From: Chaetoderma sp. LZ-2023a
Lineage: Eukaryota > Mollusca > Caudofoveata > Chaetodermatida > Chaetodermatidae
Reading direction: 5' to 3'
DNA length: 64,000 nt
NCBI GenBank assembly: GCA_034401795.1
Contig: CM067370.1
Coordinates: forward strand, 101,440,164-101,504,163
Shown: piece by piece, positions 1-10,499 of the stretch
Numbering within the stretch: position 1 is the stretch's first letter
Layout of the letters: every line of letters starts with the position of its first letter
Program-made: the position numbers and the translations under genes
The notes under the pieces: model-generated
The model's database searches: none
The model's input: only the letters and a program-made list of their open reading frames with translations
Told to the model about the DNA's origin: nothing

Positions 1-299
1 CTTCACATATCGTTTTGGCTTTCGTTGGAGTATAATTTATATTGATTGGTAAATATACCCCGAATGCTATGCGATATGATTCCTGGTTCCGTTATACATC
101 CTGGAGGATCAATTTATGGGTGTATTTATGCCTGCTTCGTTCTTGTCATCATAATTAATGCGATCTTTGCTGTAACGTTGCGGGGTGGGGTGCGGGAGGG
201 TTACAGTTAATTTATGGTCAATTTATTTGGAAATTAATTGTCTGCCTTCCATCCTTGTCTCGTTCCACTTGCTTATTGTAGGTTTGTGCTTATTTATAG

Positions 300-3200
300 G
301 CCAAGCCAGCCCCGCCATCATGTGACGAGTAGGGTTGGGCGATTTTTCGATATTATCGTCAATATCGCGATATACCGAATACCGATACCGAAATCGTCAT
401 AATTTCGAAAAATCGTAAATATCGTCAATACCGACAGGACAATATTGCACTTTTAACTGTGAGCATAATATAAATTAACTAACTAAGTTAGAGATGTCAT
501 ACTCTTACCTCTATTCGGTCCAGTAATAGTCTTTAAGTAAAAATTAAGTCTGTCTAAGGTAATAAAAACTTAATAAACTCCAAAATAATCTGTGTTCATT
601 TAATTCATGGTTTGTTTGCCCTAATAAAATGATTTAAAGTACAAAATAATCCTTTGTTGTTCACTTTTTATAATTACATAAATAGACGACGCCATGTTTT
701 TTTCTTGCCTCATTCTGAGTGTTAGTCAGTGGGGAATACCATTTGCACTACCCACATTCCAATCTGATGACGTCATTACTACAGGTCAAGCTATTTATCC
801 ATTAATTATTGATCTGCATGGTTAAACATTCTTCTGACCGTGAAAGATTTAAACTTTAAAACTTTTTAGGTCGATAGGAAACCACACACACTTAATCCCT
901 TATCAATACCACAGCTTGGAACGGTGGGTGAGGGGGAAGTTAATCTCTTGCTTTACCGTTATACGTTTTTATGTAACTTTATACAATATATTTAGCATTT
1001 TTAAACGAATCAGATCAAAATTCATTCCACATATAACATTACAGATCTATTCTAAGTGAGAAAGAGCCTTGAAATAAATAATTTAGGCCTACTTATTTTC
1101 CAGTCTTAGATCTGTTGTGGCAGTTTTGGCTGCAGTGTTAACTGGGTTAATTTCACACATCACGGCTACGCCTTGAGATCAATGGATAGGACCGTTAAGT
1201 AGTGAGCGAATTTGAATAGGTCTACAATGGGACTAATTAGTATAAATATTACAGAACAAATAAAATCTGATATAATTGTTTCCAGTCTTCACGCTGGTTC
1301 TCGTTATTTTATTAATTTGTATCGTCTACGCTAGCGGCGGGCGTGATAACAGCTGTCGGAATTCTGCAGTGTGAATTCTGATTGGCTCAAGTATGATACA
1401 GCGGCCAATCGGGTTTCGCTCTGCGGAATTCCTTTCTGCGCAATGAAGTTAATGCGTATTCCTAACTCAATCTTTTGACAGTTGTCGTATGGTAAAGATA
1501 ACACAAAATTCAACACAAGAACAGAAGAAAATCCTTTATTTTTCTTATTTGTGATGAATACGGTTAGTTGCACTACATTCGTTGCTTTAACCTGTATATT
1601 GAAGGGTGTCAAAGTGTGGAATTTCGTGTATTAAATATGCAATCATGGCGATCTCAATTTACGGTTTCAATGCAACAAATTTAATGAAAAAAACTTGTAG
1701 ACACCACCAATTTGAAATACATGTTATTCTATGTTTACGCCCTAACTCCACACCTCACCCAAATGACGATATATCATGATACCGCGGTATTTTAATGAGA
1801 TACCGATATCGTCATGCCTTGAGCAATATCGCCCAACCCTAGTGACGAGTGCCACAAGTTCGTCCGGGTCCTGTTTAAGGACCATGTCTGCTTTAGATGT
1901 ACTGCATGTGACCTTGATAGTAGGTGTAATGTGTGTGCAGTGTGGTCCGCGGATATGATGTTGAAGTTCCTTGCCCAGAAGGATTTGGCTGGGTCTGACG
2001 CGGGGTCAGGCGGTCCGAAGTTAAATCATGGAGCGTCCGGTTCGGCCGGTGGGGGTGCTCCACGTCTTCAGCTGGAGGTGGCGGAGATGGCACCGCCGGC
2101 ATGGTTTGGTCCGGCTATGCAGAGCTTTCTGCATAGCGTTCTGCATAGCGTTCTTCCCACACTGGTGTCGTCCCTGCTGCCGAAGGTTGTTTGGCAGTCT
2201 CTCCCCATGCTTGGTACGGACCCTGTCCTTGGACAGGGTTCTGGACTGGTCACCGAGGGAGCTGTCTCATACGGCCCCCTGGCAGTTCCGTCGGGCTCCG
2301 GCCTGACAGGTTCTGTCTCTCTGCGGCCACCTCTGGGTGGTCCAGTAGCGGTGGCCGGTCCGTCAGGCATGGGAGCCGTCATTGCGTGACGACTCTTCGG
2401 GGTCTGAAGACGAGGAGGCCGAGGAGGAGAGGTTGCTGCGGCCTGTGATGCCACGGGTGGAGAATATGGAGGTCGATTCCATCCTGGACGGAACCGTCCT
2501 CCATCTGTCTGGCTTGGCGCAAGCCAGGGCAGCGGCTCCGCCCGTGGTTGAGGCCAATCTGGTACCGGGCACCGGTCCCGTGATGGTTGGTTTGATGCCA
2601 GCCGACCCGGTGACGGGTGTGCCGGGCCAGGCGTGGTACTCACCTATCTTGCCTGGTCCGGCGGTCAGACGTGGGGTGCCGTTGGTGCCCGTGTCTGGCC
2701 ACGATTCCGTGTCTGCTATGGGGCCGCACGGTTTTCCGTGCGGGCCTACTCCATTGACTGGTGTGTTCCATGGGGTGGCGGCGGAACCGTATGGTACCGG
2801 AGTTCCTGGCGTGTCAGCCGCGGCTCCTAGCCGGGAGGCCGTGGCTGGTAAGTCCGTGAACGCATCAACGGGTGACGTGTTCACGGGTGTGTCCTCCTCG
2901 GAAGTAGACTGGTCTGAGGCTCTGGCTTGGCTAGCCAGGGTGGATCCGTCTGGTTTCGGCCACGGCCGAGGAGGATGCGCCCCATCCGTCGGTTGCATCG
3001 ATTAGGACGGGGATCTTGAACGGAGCCCGGATCCAGTCCGTTGGACTGGATCCACGGTTTATCGAGTTGCTAGAGGCTATTTATAGTAAGCAGCTCATGA
3101 CCAAGGGCCAGCTCCCTGCGGCCTCCAGGGAGGTGCGGGCGAGGTGTCGTATTCCACGGGGGGAATACGACAGGTATGGTGTGGTACCATCGGTTACCGA

Positions 3201-3920
3201 GGATGACCAATGGGTTCTGGGTGTCCAGAGTGCTGGAGCGGGTGGCCCCGGTCCGGCACTGGTGGACAAATTCCAGGGACACCATGAGGAAGTCCTGTCC
3301 CTATGTGATGAGGGTGTGAGGGCAGCTATGAGTGCTATCAACCACTCTTATCGCCTTCTTCAGTCGGTGTGGGCTGAAGCGGGGGCAGGCCACCCTGTGC
3401 CACCTGTGGCACTTTCATGCATCAATGACGGCCTGGTGCTGTCTATGGACGCACTGGCAAGGGTGCAGGCACGTGTTACAAAGTCCAGTAGGCAAATGGT
3501 TCTTGACCATATGCGTCCGGCTACGGCCGTCAGGGAGCGTCTTCTTGGGATGCCCCTGACAGGTCCTAGCATCTTCGGTGGCCAGGCGCGGGCCATCCTA
3601 GAGGACACTGCTAGCATTGCGCAGAATCGGTTGGCGGTAAACTTACAGCTGGAGCTAGTGCGGTAAGCACACGCACCAGGCGCCGTAGGGAAGCCGTTGA
3701 CTGTTCAACCTTCCAAGAAGCAGAAGAAGCATAAAGGCAAGGCGAAAGCTAAGCCTAGTGCGGCTGCTGCTTCGTCTGGCTTTTCTTAGCCGCCGCCGGC
3801 GAAGAAAGCCAGGAAGGTTGTGGAGGCCCCTACCCTCCCCAATGTTGCTCCTGATCGGGGAAGGGTAAGTCCTCAAAGGGCGGAAAGAATGGAGTGGATC
3901 GTTCCTGAGGGTACGAGAGC
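300..3920 (+). pseudogene. DIRS Gag-like protein, copy 1, broken
   Basis: Reading resumes after the MITE at about 1842. The N-terminal part is cysteine-rich (CDEC, then CFRC-TAC and RCNVC), probably zinc-binding. It is followed by a Gly/Pro-rich stretch, an acidic tract with SGSEDEEAEEE near 2400, and a conserved block at 3016-3666 (SLCDEGVRAAM, LLQSVWAEAG, RPATAVRERLLG). A Lys-rich tail follows at 3715-3790. Comparison with copy 2 shows the breaks: the 1.5-kb MITE after the second Cys pair, a deletion of about 30 bp near 2385, a 2-base loss near 2950, and a stop at 3664-3666 where copy 2 reads through. An AG at 298-299 may be the acceptor of a leader intron, as proposed for copy 2. Role by family: particle protein; the exact function is unknown. 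Confidence 0.75.
330..1841. mobile_element. hAT-like MITE inserted in DIRS gag, 8-bp target duplication
   Basis: A 1512-bp insert has inverted ends: both read TAGGGTTGGGCGAT inward, followed by subterminal runs of 'CGATAT/ATATCG' words. It is flanked by a perfect direct repeat GTGACGAG (322-329 and 1842-1849). An 8-bp duplication with this end type is characteristic of the hAT superfamily. Copy 2 of the DIRS element has the uninterrupted site at about 27627, which confirms the junctions. No transposase coding was seen inside, so it is non-autonomous. Confidence 0.92.
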
Positions 3921-4074
3921 TCCCTTCGTATCCGCCTGGACCGCACCTGTGCGACAGGAACAGCGGTGCCAGTTAGACCTGCCGAGCCAGGACCGAAATG
4001 GTTCTCTCTCTCTCGTTAAGAGAGGGGGGGGGGAGCGGACCGCGAGCCGGACAACCCCGTTAGGCGTCGAGGCA

Positions 4075-6098
4075 TCTATAGTGGGTGGAAGGCTCATGCG
4101 TTTCATCGAGGCTTGGCGAGGTGTGATGTCAGACAGTCTGCTCCTGGGATGGTTATCCCAGGGATACATGCCGGAGTGGTGGGACTTTCCGCCACAAAAT
4201 CTGTCTTTGGCACCCGTCTGGACACCCGTACTAAGGGAACCAGACAAGTTAGAAGCCATTCAAAACGAAGTGTCAGGTTTGCTTCTGAAGGGAGCAATAA
4301 AACCAGCAAACCAGAAAACTCCAGGCTTCTATTCAAATATGTTCCTTGTCCCCAAGAGCACAGGGGGATGGAGACCCGTATTCAATCTCCGGCCATTAAA
4401 TTGGTTTATCCATACGCCTCGGTTCCAGATGGAAACGCCGAGGTCGGTAATGGCAGGATTGAGGAAGGGAATGTGGTGTGTATCGATCGATCTGAAAGAT
4501 ACATATTTCCACATTCCAATGAACAGGAGTTTCAGAATCAAGTATGGGAGTCTATGTTCTCCCGTTTGGCCTGTCGACAGCTCCCAAGGGTTTTCACAAG
4601 AGTGGTCCTTGCGGTGACAGCGTTTCTCAGAAAAGAGAACGTGGCGCTACACACCTACATAGACGATTGGCTGATCAAAGCAGATACGGCAGCCAGGTTG
4701 GACGTGGATACTGCTCTGACTCTGAAGTTACTTTCAGATCTAGGCTGGATAGTCAACAAGGAGAAATCCGAGTTGACACCCACTCAACATTTCGTTTATT
4801 TAGGGATGCGATTCGATCTCGAGGAGGGCAGGGTGTACCCGTCAGAGCCCAGAGTGGTGTCTCTGTTAGCCATCCTCAAGAGTTTTCGAGTGGGAAACCA
4901 CATTCAGGCGAGGCGCTTTCTTCAGATGCTGGGCATGATGGTCTCCATGGAGCAGGTGATCCCGTACGCTGCTCTAATGCGAAGACCTATCCAGCTATAT
5001 CTGATGTCTATGTGGAAACACAGAACAGAACCCCTGTCAAAACTGGTGCCAGTTTTGGAGCCAATAATGTCGCATCTTGTATGGTGGAAAAAGCGTCAGA
5101 ATCTCCTAGTAGGGGTTTCGCTGCACCTACCCCACCCCCAGCTGTCCGTGTACACGGATGCATCGCTGGAGGGGTGGGGTGCCTGCCTGGGAGGACACCA
5201 GGTCTCGGGCACATGGACACTCCAGGAGAGCCAGCTGCATATCAATCTGTTGGAAATGATGGCAGTGGAACTGGCATTGGAAGAGTTCCTTCCAATGATC
5301 AGGGGCAAGGTGATATTGATACGGTCGGACAATTTGACAGTAGTGTCATGTATAAATCGCCACGGCGGGACCAGGTCGCCCACTCTGTGTATCAGAGTGT
5401 GGTACTTGATTCAATGGTGCAGGAATTACTCGGTTGTTTTGAAAGCAGCTCATATTCCTGGCCGATTGAACATTCTGGCGGATGCTTTGTCTCGCAGACA
5501 GAGAATTCTGCCAACAGAATGGTCCCTCAACCCTCCAGTTCTACGAAGGATCTTCGAGCATTGGGGCAAACCCAACGTGGACTTGTTCGCCACAAGGGAA
5601 ATTGCTCAAATCATGACTTATGTCTCGCCGATTCCAGATCCAAATGCCGTCGATACAGATGCTCTGGTGATAAGCTGGAGAGGGATGCACGCTTACGCGT
5701 ACCCACCCACCATTCTTCTGCCGAGGGTATTGGTGAAGATCAGGGAGGAACCGTGTCTGGTCCTGCTAATAGCGCTGTATTGGCCCCGCAGGGCGTGGTT
5801 CACGGATCTGCTAGATCTGCTGGTGGAAAACCCAGTGCAGTTGCCCGAGATTCCGAACATAATCTCCCAGGCCAAGGGACGCTTCCTACATGAGCGTCCC
5901 GAAATGTTCAAATTGACTGCGTGGATGTTATCAAACAACGTTCCACGTCGGAAGGCTTTTCTCGACAAGCTGCTGATTTCATCGCGGCTGCGAGAAGGAG
6001 GTCAACCTTCAAGTCATATAACAACAAGGTTAACAGATTTGCAGACTGGTGTGAAGAAAAGGGTGTTGATACCTTTCAATCCACTATTCAGCAAATAG
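4075..6098 (+). pseudogene. DIRS RT / RNase H / methyltransferase-like polyprotein, copy 1
   Basis: RT starts in the frame of 3820-4617 (GWLSQGYMPEWW, LVPKSTGGWRPV, SIDLKD) and continues in the frame of 4113-6098 from about 4535. The frames are separated because this copy lacks about 23 bp that copy 2 keeps at 30243-30265. The catalytic YIDD box lies at 4656-4667. RNase H follows near 5145-5500 with YTDAS, the ELAL glutamate, RSDN and ADALSR. After it comes DLFATRE (about 5580), YAYPP (about 5697) and a 'LYWPRRAW' block, which fits the Dam-like methyltransferase region reported for DIRS pol proteins; that assignment is by position and weak motif. The last 178 bases overlap the recombinase frame. 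The protein is not intact because of the RT frameshift. Confidence 0.88.
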
Positions 6099-6937
6099 CA
6101 GACTTTCTCTGTGAGCTGTTCTTTTCAGGATTAGCTCCCGTCACAATTGCTGGATACAAGTCAGCTTTGGCATCAGTTATCCCTTGTCTAGCCAACAGGG
6201 ATAGTCCAGAGGTGGCCCAGTTAAATGTGATGGTGAAGGGAATGAGCAATCTCCGACCGAGACAACTGGTAGTCATTCCAGCCTGGAGTCTATCTTTAGT
6301 GCTTAATGTACTGGCCAAGCACCCTTTCGAACCGTTGCGTTCGGCTAGTCTAAAGCATTTGACTCTAAAGGCAGTCTTTCTATTGGCATCTTCCTCAGCT
6401 AGAAGGCGCAGTGAGATCCATGCGCTTTCGGCAGAGAGGGACCGATTTATTGTCTCCGGAGAGGGTCTGCATCTTCTGGCAAGAGCAGAGTTTATGTCAA
6501 AGAATCAATCTTTGAGATATCCCGTCAAACCGATCATAATACCGAAATTAACAAGGTTTGATTGTGATGCCAGTGTCTGGTGCCCGGTCCGTGCTTTGAC
6601 TAAGTACAGGAAACGGACAGACTCGTTACGGTCGAACGATAGACATCTATGGATCTGCCATAAGAAGCCTTATGGCGCCGCATCCATGGATACTATCTCT
6701 CGTTGGGTGGTCGAATGCATTCAGACTACTCACGAGATGGCGACTAGGCACCAGGTGCAATGCGCAAGGGCACACAATGTTAGAGGAATAGCCGCCTCGA
6801 CCGCCCTTTACAGTGGCGTTCCGTTAGAGGACATCATGGCCTTTGCACAATGGCACTGTGAGTCCTCATTCACAGATTACTATATGAGGGATGTGTCAGA
6901 CTCAGCCAATCCACTCGCTTTAGCTGTTTTGAAATGA
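5921..6937 (+). CDS. DIRS tyrosine recombinase, copy 1 (open frame)
   Basis: This 338-residue frame has no break. In this family the enzyme integrates the circular DNA intermediate by site-specific recombination, in place of a DDE integrase. An N-terminal SAM-like core-binding part spans about residues 20-110 (RRRSTFKSYNNKVNRFADWC). The catalytic part carries Arg near 162-163 in SARRRSEIHAL, the H-x-x-R box at 285-288 (HNVR), a W-H pair at 311-312 and the nucleophile Tyr at 320 or 321. The ATG at 5921 lies inside the end of the RT/RNase H frame in another phase, an overlap seen in DIRS elements. Copy 2 has lost 34 bp and more from the same gene. Intact motifs suggest possible activity, but I cannot show expression. 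Confidence 0.9.
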   Translation: MDVIKQRSTSEGFSRQAADFIAAARRRSTFKSYNNKVNRFADWCEEKGVDTFQSTIQQIADFLCELFFSGLAPVTIAGYKSALASVIPCLANRDSPEVAQLNVMVKGMSNLRPRQLVVIPAWSLSLVLNVLAKHPFEPLRSASLKHLTLKAVFLLASSSARRRSEIHALSAERDRFIVSGEGLHLLARAEFMSKNQSLRYPVKPIIIPKLTRFDCDASVWCPVRALTKYRKRTDSLRSNDRHLWICHKKPYGAASMDTISRWVVECIQTTHEMATRHQVQCARAHNVRGIAASTALYSGVPLEDIMAFAQWHCESSFTDYYMRDVSDSANPLALAVLK

Positions 6938-7446
6938 TAGTTAAGTGACCACACTGCTCTTCTCCCTTTTTTCACTTTGGTAAGAAAAGAATTTAAAAGC
7001 AGACATGGTCGAGCGAGAGGATAACAACCGGATTGTGTCACTGATGGCCGGACCAGTGAATGGTTGGAGGCGGTACGTCTGGAGTCCAATTATCATAAGG
7101 TAATTCAATAGCGAGAGTTTTTTGTATTATGGATGTGTATCATGTTCATTCATCTTATATATTCATGCTCATTCCCAGGCTAATACATGGAATATGCAGG
7201 GAGCAGTTAACCCTCTTGGCATATTTGTGTTTCAGGCGAGATACATGTTCGTGAGTTCTCTCCCTTTTCTTAGGAGGAAAAAGGGGGGGGGGGGTGGCGG
7301 TGATGCGAATGTGATTCGGTTCCGTAAACTTGACGGCCCTTTTAGGTCTCCGTTAGTCAAGTTTGAAGTCTAAAATCTTTCTCCAAGGGGCAAAATTAGC
7401 ATTTATGGCTTGCCCCTTCCCACCAGGTTACTGATCAAATCTGGTG
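6938..7446 (+). other. DIRS copy 1 3' untranslated region
   Basis: This non-coding stretch lies between the recombinase stop and the internal complementary region and is closely matched by 32625-33120 in copy 2. It contains a G homopolymer near 7287-7298 and 'CTCCAAGGGGCAAAA...TGGCTTGCCCCTTCC' just before the complementary region. No gene is visible. Confidence 0.7.
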
Positions 7447-7550
7447 TATATCAGAAGTAACAGAATGGTGAGTATTGATCGAAGGAGAATGAAGGAAATG
7501 TCAATTTCCCTTTCTCCGAGATCTAACAATACTCACCATTCTGTTACGGA
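7447..7550. repeat. DIRS internal complementary region (ICR), copy 1
   Basis: The segment reads 'ATCAGAAGTAACAGAATGGTGAG...' into 'CTCCGAGATCTAACAATACTCACC...'. Its reverse complement equals the outer right end of the element (as at 7850-7898) joined to the expected outer left end. In DIRS elements this region holds the sequence of the circle junction and allows incomplete ends to be completed. The equivalent in copy 2 is at 33122-33222. Confidence 0.8.
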
Positions 7551-7597
7551 CCCAGCCTCCCAGCCCCACGGAGGCAAGCCATAGTTTTCTCTTGTTT

Positions 7598-7898
7598 GGT
7601 GGCTATGCAAACAATATGAGCTCTATGGTAAACGGGTACTCGGCAGTTGGTAGCCGAGTACCCGGTTCCCAGGAGTCGGTAAAGCTTTCTAAGTCTATAA
7701 TCTTAGAGCCGCTGTCAAGGCCAGCTGTATATCAGAAGTAACAGAATGGTGAGTATTGTTAGATCTCGGAGAAAGGGAAATTGACATTTCCTTCAGTCTA
7801 TAGTCCTAGAGCCAGCTGTCAGGGCCAGCTGTATATCAGAAGTAACAGAATGGTGAGTATTGTTAGATCTCGGAGAAAGGGAAATTTAAATTTCCTTC
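7598..7898. repeat. Right inverted terminal repeat of DIRS copy 1 with terminal tandem duplication
   Basis: 7598-7735 corresponds to the right ITR of copy 2 and to the reverse complement of copy 2's left ITR. It contains an 11-bp stem around 7635-7663 (GGGTACTCGGC ... GCCGAGTACCC). The outermost part occurs twice in tandem, about 103 bp each (7692-7794 and 7795-7897), both starting AGTCTATA and ending TTTCCTTC. Copy 2 has only one such unit. Confidence 0.82.
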
Positions 7899-7929
7899 AT
7901 TCTCTCCTAGATTACTACAAATGTGGAGA

Positions 7930-8345
7930 AAATTTTTTAACCGGGCATGGTAACAATTGAGGAATCATGTTATAGGTCAATCATATGACATCATAATCAA
8001 CTGTGATGTGTAGGATGACATCATAATCAATTAGGTCATGAATGACTCAATTTAGTCCGTCTTAAACAGGTAATAGTCTGTCATGTACGAATTGTATATC
8101 TACTATTTAATAAGTATGCTGTTGAATATTTTGAAACTAATTTGTCTTATAGCAGCAACTGCAGTGACTGAAAAAAACTTCTAAATATTCAACAGCTTAC
8201 CTGTATACCTTTATGGAAATTGAGATTCAGAGAGTGTAAGGATCGATTGATCCCAACACAAAGCGTGAGTGGAATTTAGCTAGAGATGCATGGGGCATAG
8301 CTAAAACTGGATTCATCCATTGTTTTAATGGTTCAAAATGATTGA
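7930..8345. mobile_element. Hairpin repeat family H1, copy a
   Basis: Flanks with ATGACATCATAATCAA repeats surround a central palindrome at 8118-8205: GTTGAATATTTTGAAAC, and after a loop its complement in degraded form. After the palindrome come the conserved words 'TTACCTGTATA' and 'GATTCAGAGAGTGTA', then 'GGGGCATAGCTAAAA'. The same layout recurs at 34975, 36770, 38650 (reverse), 46100 and partly at 61650. It has no coding capacity and is probably a MITE or foldback element. Confidence 0.7.
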
Positions 8346-8377
8346 ATTCACGGTACACATATCTCTGGATAACACGC

Positions 8378-8402
8378 GCGTGCACACGCATGCACACACA
8401 CA
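8378..8402. repeat. CA/CG-rich microsatellite
   Basis: Short alternating CACACG/CGCGTG tract just upstream of LIN7 exon 2. Confidence 0.7.
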
Positions 8403-8569
8403 CCTTTTATGGACCAGTAAAAAAAAGCTTCTTCAGTCAGTAAACCGTTTATGTTTATATCAGTAATTCGTTGTTTTCAGACAGTCATCCAAGGTCTGCC
8501 AGCTACCTTCTTCATCTCAGAAAGGAATGTTATATAATTTGACATGTGAAACTTATTTTTCAAACTCAG

Positions 8570-8718
8570 GTGGAGCTGTACCACCGCAGAAGTTGGCTGC
8601 ATTGCAAAAAGTCTTGCAAAGTGAATTTTTCCGTGCTGTGAGGGAGGTGTATGAACATGTGTACTACACTGTTGATATCTCTGGAAGTCCAGAAGTGCGT
8701 GCCAATGCCACAGCCAAG
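8570..8718 (+). CDS. lin-7: LIN7 (lin-7 homologue) coding exon, end of L27 region
   Basis: LIN7 is a small scaffold with an N-terminal L27 domain that binds CASK/LIN-2 and MPP proteins and a C-terminal PDZ domain that binds receptor and channel tails at cell junctions and synapses. This exon encodes the second half of the L27 region: [32 protein letters not shown], then [10 protein letters not shown], closely like animal LIN7. The acceptor is a pyrimidine-rich stretch ending CTCAG before 8570 and the donor is AAG|GTGAGA after 8718. The exon begins with the last two bases of a split codon (phase 1 at the acceptor) and ends in phase 0. The upstream exon with the start codon is not in the window. 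A repeat begins only 12 bases beyond the donor. Confidence 0.93.
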
Positions 8719-8730
8719 GTGAGACCTTGT

Positions 8731-9844
8731 TAGCTCACCTGGCCTGAAAGGCCAAGTGAGCTTATGTCATGGCGACCGTCTGTCGTGTGTCCGTCGTCCG
8801 TCCATCAACTTTTCCGTTAAATGACTTCTTCTCAAGAACCGCTGGGCCAATTTCAATTATATTTGGCAGGAAGCATCCTTAGGGCATAGGGATCCAAGTT
8901 TGTTCAAATGAAGCCGATCGACCAATTAGGCCGGCAGCCATCTTGGATTTTGGCCGATTTTTAGAAACGTCTTTAAAAATCTTCCCCGAAACCGCATGGG
9001 GGATTGAAGGAAATATCATGAAATATGATCTATGGCAAGAGCTCAACCAAATTTGTTCAAGGGAACTTAATTGGTCAAATAGTTCAGCGGCCATCTTGGT
9101 TGACCAAGTTTTAGCGAAAATAATTTCGTCTCCAGAACCGCTGAAGGGATCAGGCCGAAATTTGGCAGATATGATTATGGATTAAGGGCCAGTACACTTT
9201 GTTCAAGAGAAGATGATCCGTCAAAAAACATGGCCGCCGTGGGCCAATCAAAATATAGCATGTTTGGTGGCCATATTGGATTTTTTTATTTGATGGATTT
9301 TGAGGCCGAAATTGGTTTTATATAGGTTTTTAGGTATTATGATCTCAAATTTGCAATTTTCGAAACTGTCGGATAAACGGTTTGGCGGCCGTCTTGGATC
9401 ATTTTCCCGCCAAAAGCTCCCATACTAAAGCAATGGAAAATTAAAAATATCTTCTCGAGAACTGCTGGGCTGATTTCAATTATATTTGGCATGAAGCATC
9501 CTTAAGACATAGAGATTCAGGTTTGTTCAAACGAACCCGATCGGCCAATTTGGCCGGCGACCATCTTGGATTTTGGCCGATTTTTAGAAATGTCTAAAAA
9601 TCTTCTCCCAAACCATTTGAGGGATAGATTAAAAACTCATGAAATAGGATCTAGGGTAAGCGCTGAATCAATTTTGTTCAAGGGAACTTGATTGACCAAA
9701 TGGTTCAACAGCCATCTTGGATGACCTAGTTTTCACAAAAATGACTTCTTCCCCAGAACCGCTGAAGCGATCAGGCCGATATTTGTGATATATAATTAGC
9801 AACTAAGGATGATTAAGGTTTGTTCAAGAGAACTTGATTCGTAA
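8731..9844 (+). repeat. Dispersed repeat family R3 (AGCTCACC...), iterated block, first part
   Basis: It begins TTAGCTCACCTGGCC and GAGCTTATGTCATGG, then CCGTC/CGTCC repeats. Next is a ~590-bp unit starting at 'CTTCTCAAGAACCGCTGGGCC', with recurring phrases such as TTTGGCAGGAAGCATCCTTA, GCCATCTTGGATTTTGG and TTGATGGATTTTGAGGCC. The unit recurs at about 9450. No convincing coding is present. The block is interrupted by a hAT relic at 9850 and resumes at 12731. Confidence 0.8.
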
Positions 9845-10262
9845 GAAAACAGGGTTCGTACGCATGAATGGAAGTCTGGAAAAAGTCTGGAAAATTAGGA
9901 AAGCCTTTTCCAGGGCTGGAAAAAGTATGGAAATTCCAATTTTGGGCCAACTGGTGGGGAAAATTAAAATATCGGCAATCCTAATTTTTCCGACCACAGT
10001 CTTTTTGTTTACGAACGAAATCTCGTGTTTCCGCCAATCTTGCCAGAATCTAATTCGATTGGGTCCTGGTCTCGTCTTGCAATAGAAAACCGCCTATTAC
10101 CGGGAACATCTCGCGGTTGTTGAGCAATACGGGTTCTGAACATGTTCAAGTACAACGCAATAAAAATGAGTGAATCGGCAGTCGTCTGTCAAATAGTACA
10201 GAGTGTTAGAAGCCAAAACAATGAAATAATTTGCGAGATTGCCGTTTTTTGTGATACAGTAA

Positions 10263-10499
10263 AGATGGGACTGCAAATATGCTAGTGTTTGGGAAACTAA
10301 TGATAAATATAAGGATTGGATTTTACCGGACAACACATCAAACTCGCGTGCCAAATGTAGTGTTTGTAATAAGTCGTTTGACGTCGAGAATATGGGAGAA
10401 GCGGCTCTTGTTAGCCACATGCCGGGGAAAAAACATGAGACACTGACAGAAGTTCGTCTAAAGCCAGCGCCGAAAGTTACGGATTTCTTTGGTTCAAGG
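10263..10499 (+). pseudogene. BED-type zinc finger exon of a hAT-like transposase or derived protein
   Basis: This 79-codon open stretch reads 'YKDWILPDN...', then CSVCNKSFDVENMG, EAALVSHMPGKKHE and KVTDFFGSR. The C-x2-C...H-x5-H arrangement with the aromatic start and the NMGE-AL-SH-GKKH signature is that of the BED finger found at the N-terminus of hAT transposases and of many single-exon host proteins derived from them. It lacks an in-frame ATG and ends at AGG|TAAGAA, where the bases CAAG|GTAAGA form a good donor site. It is therefore likely an N-terminal exon whose catalytic partner has been lost. It lies inside the CAGGG-ended element and is followed by the nested MITE at 10550. Confidence 0.7.

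Larger units (their letters stand above)
1..7900 (+). mobile_element. DIRS-like tyrosine-recombinase retrotransposon, copy 1 (left end outside window)
   Basis: The order is cysteine-rich Gag, RT, RNase H, methyltransferase-like region and tyrosine recombinase, ending in an internal complementary region and an inverted terminal repeat. This is the architecture known for DIRS elements, which lack LTRs and an integrase. The window opens inside it: base 1 matches about position 27340 of copy 2, so roughly 0.75 kb of its left end lies upstream. The right end is near 7900, where 'TTCCTTCAT' meets unrelated DNA. Gag and RT frames are broken; the recombinase frame is open. No target duplication is expected for DIRS and none was sought on the missing side. 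Confidence 0.9.

Noticed and set aside
2068..2998. Long minus-strand open frames of 191 and 211 codons over the DIRS gag region
   Set aside because: They are GC-rich shadows of the Gag frame: Pro/Arg-rich, no domain, not kept at the same length in copy 2.
4544..5893. 449-codon + strand frame overlapping the DIRS RT and RNase H
   Set aside because: Shadow frame; the RT, RNase H and methyltransferase-like motifs are in the overlapping frame, and this one has no recognisable motif.
8471..8519. A small upstream LIN7 exon between TTGTTTTCAG and CTCAG
   Set aside because: The acceptor-like start is good, but the encoded residues do not resemble the L27 first helix and no donor follows.
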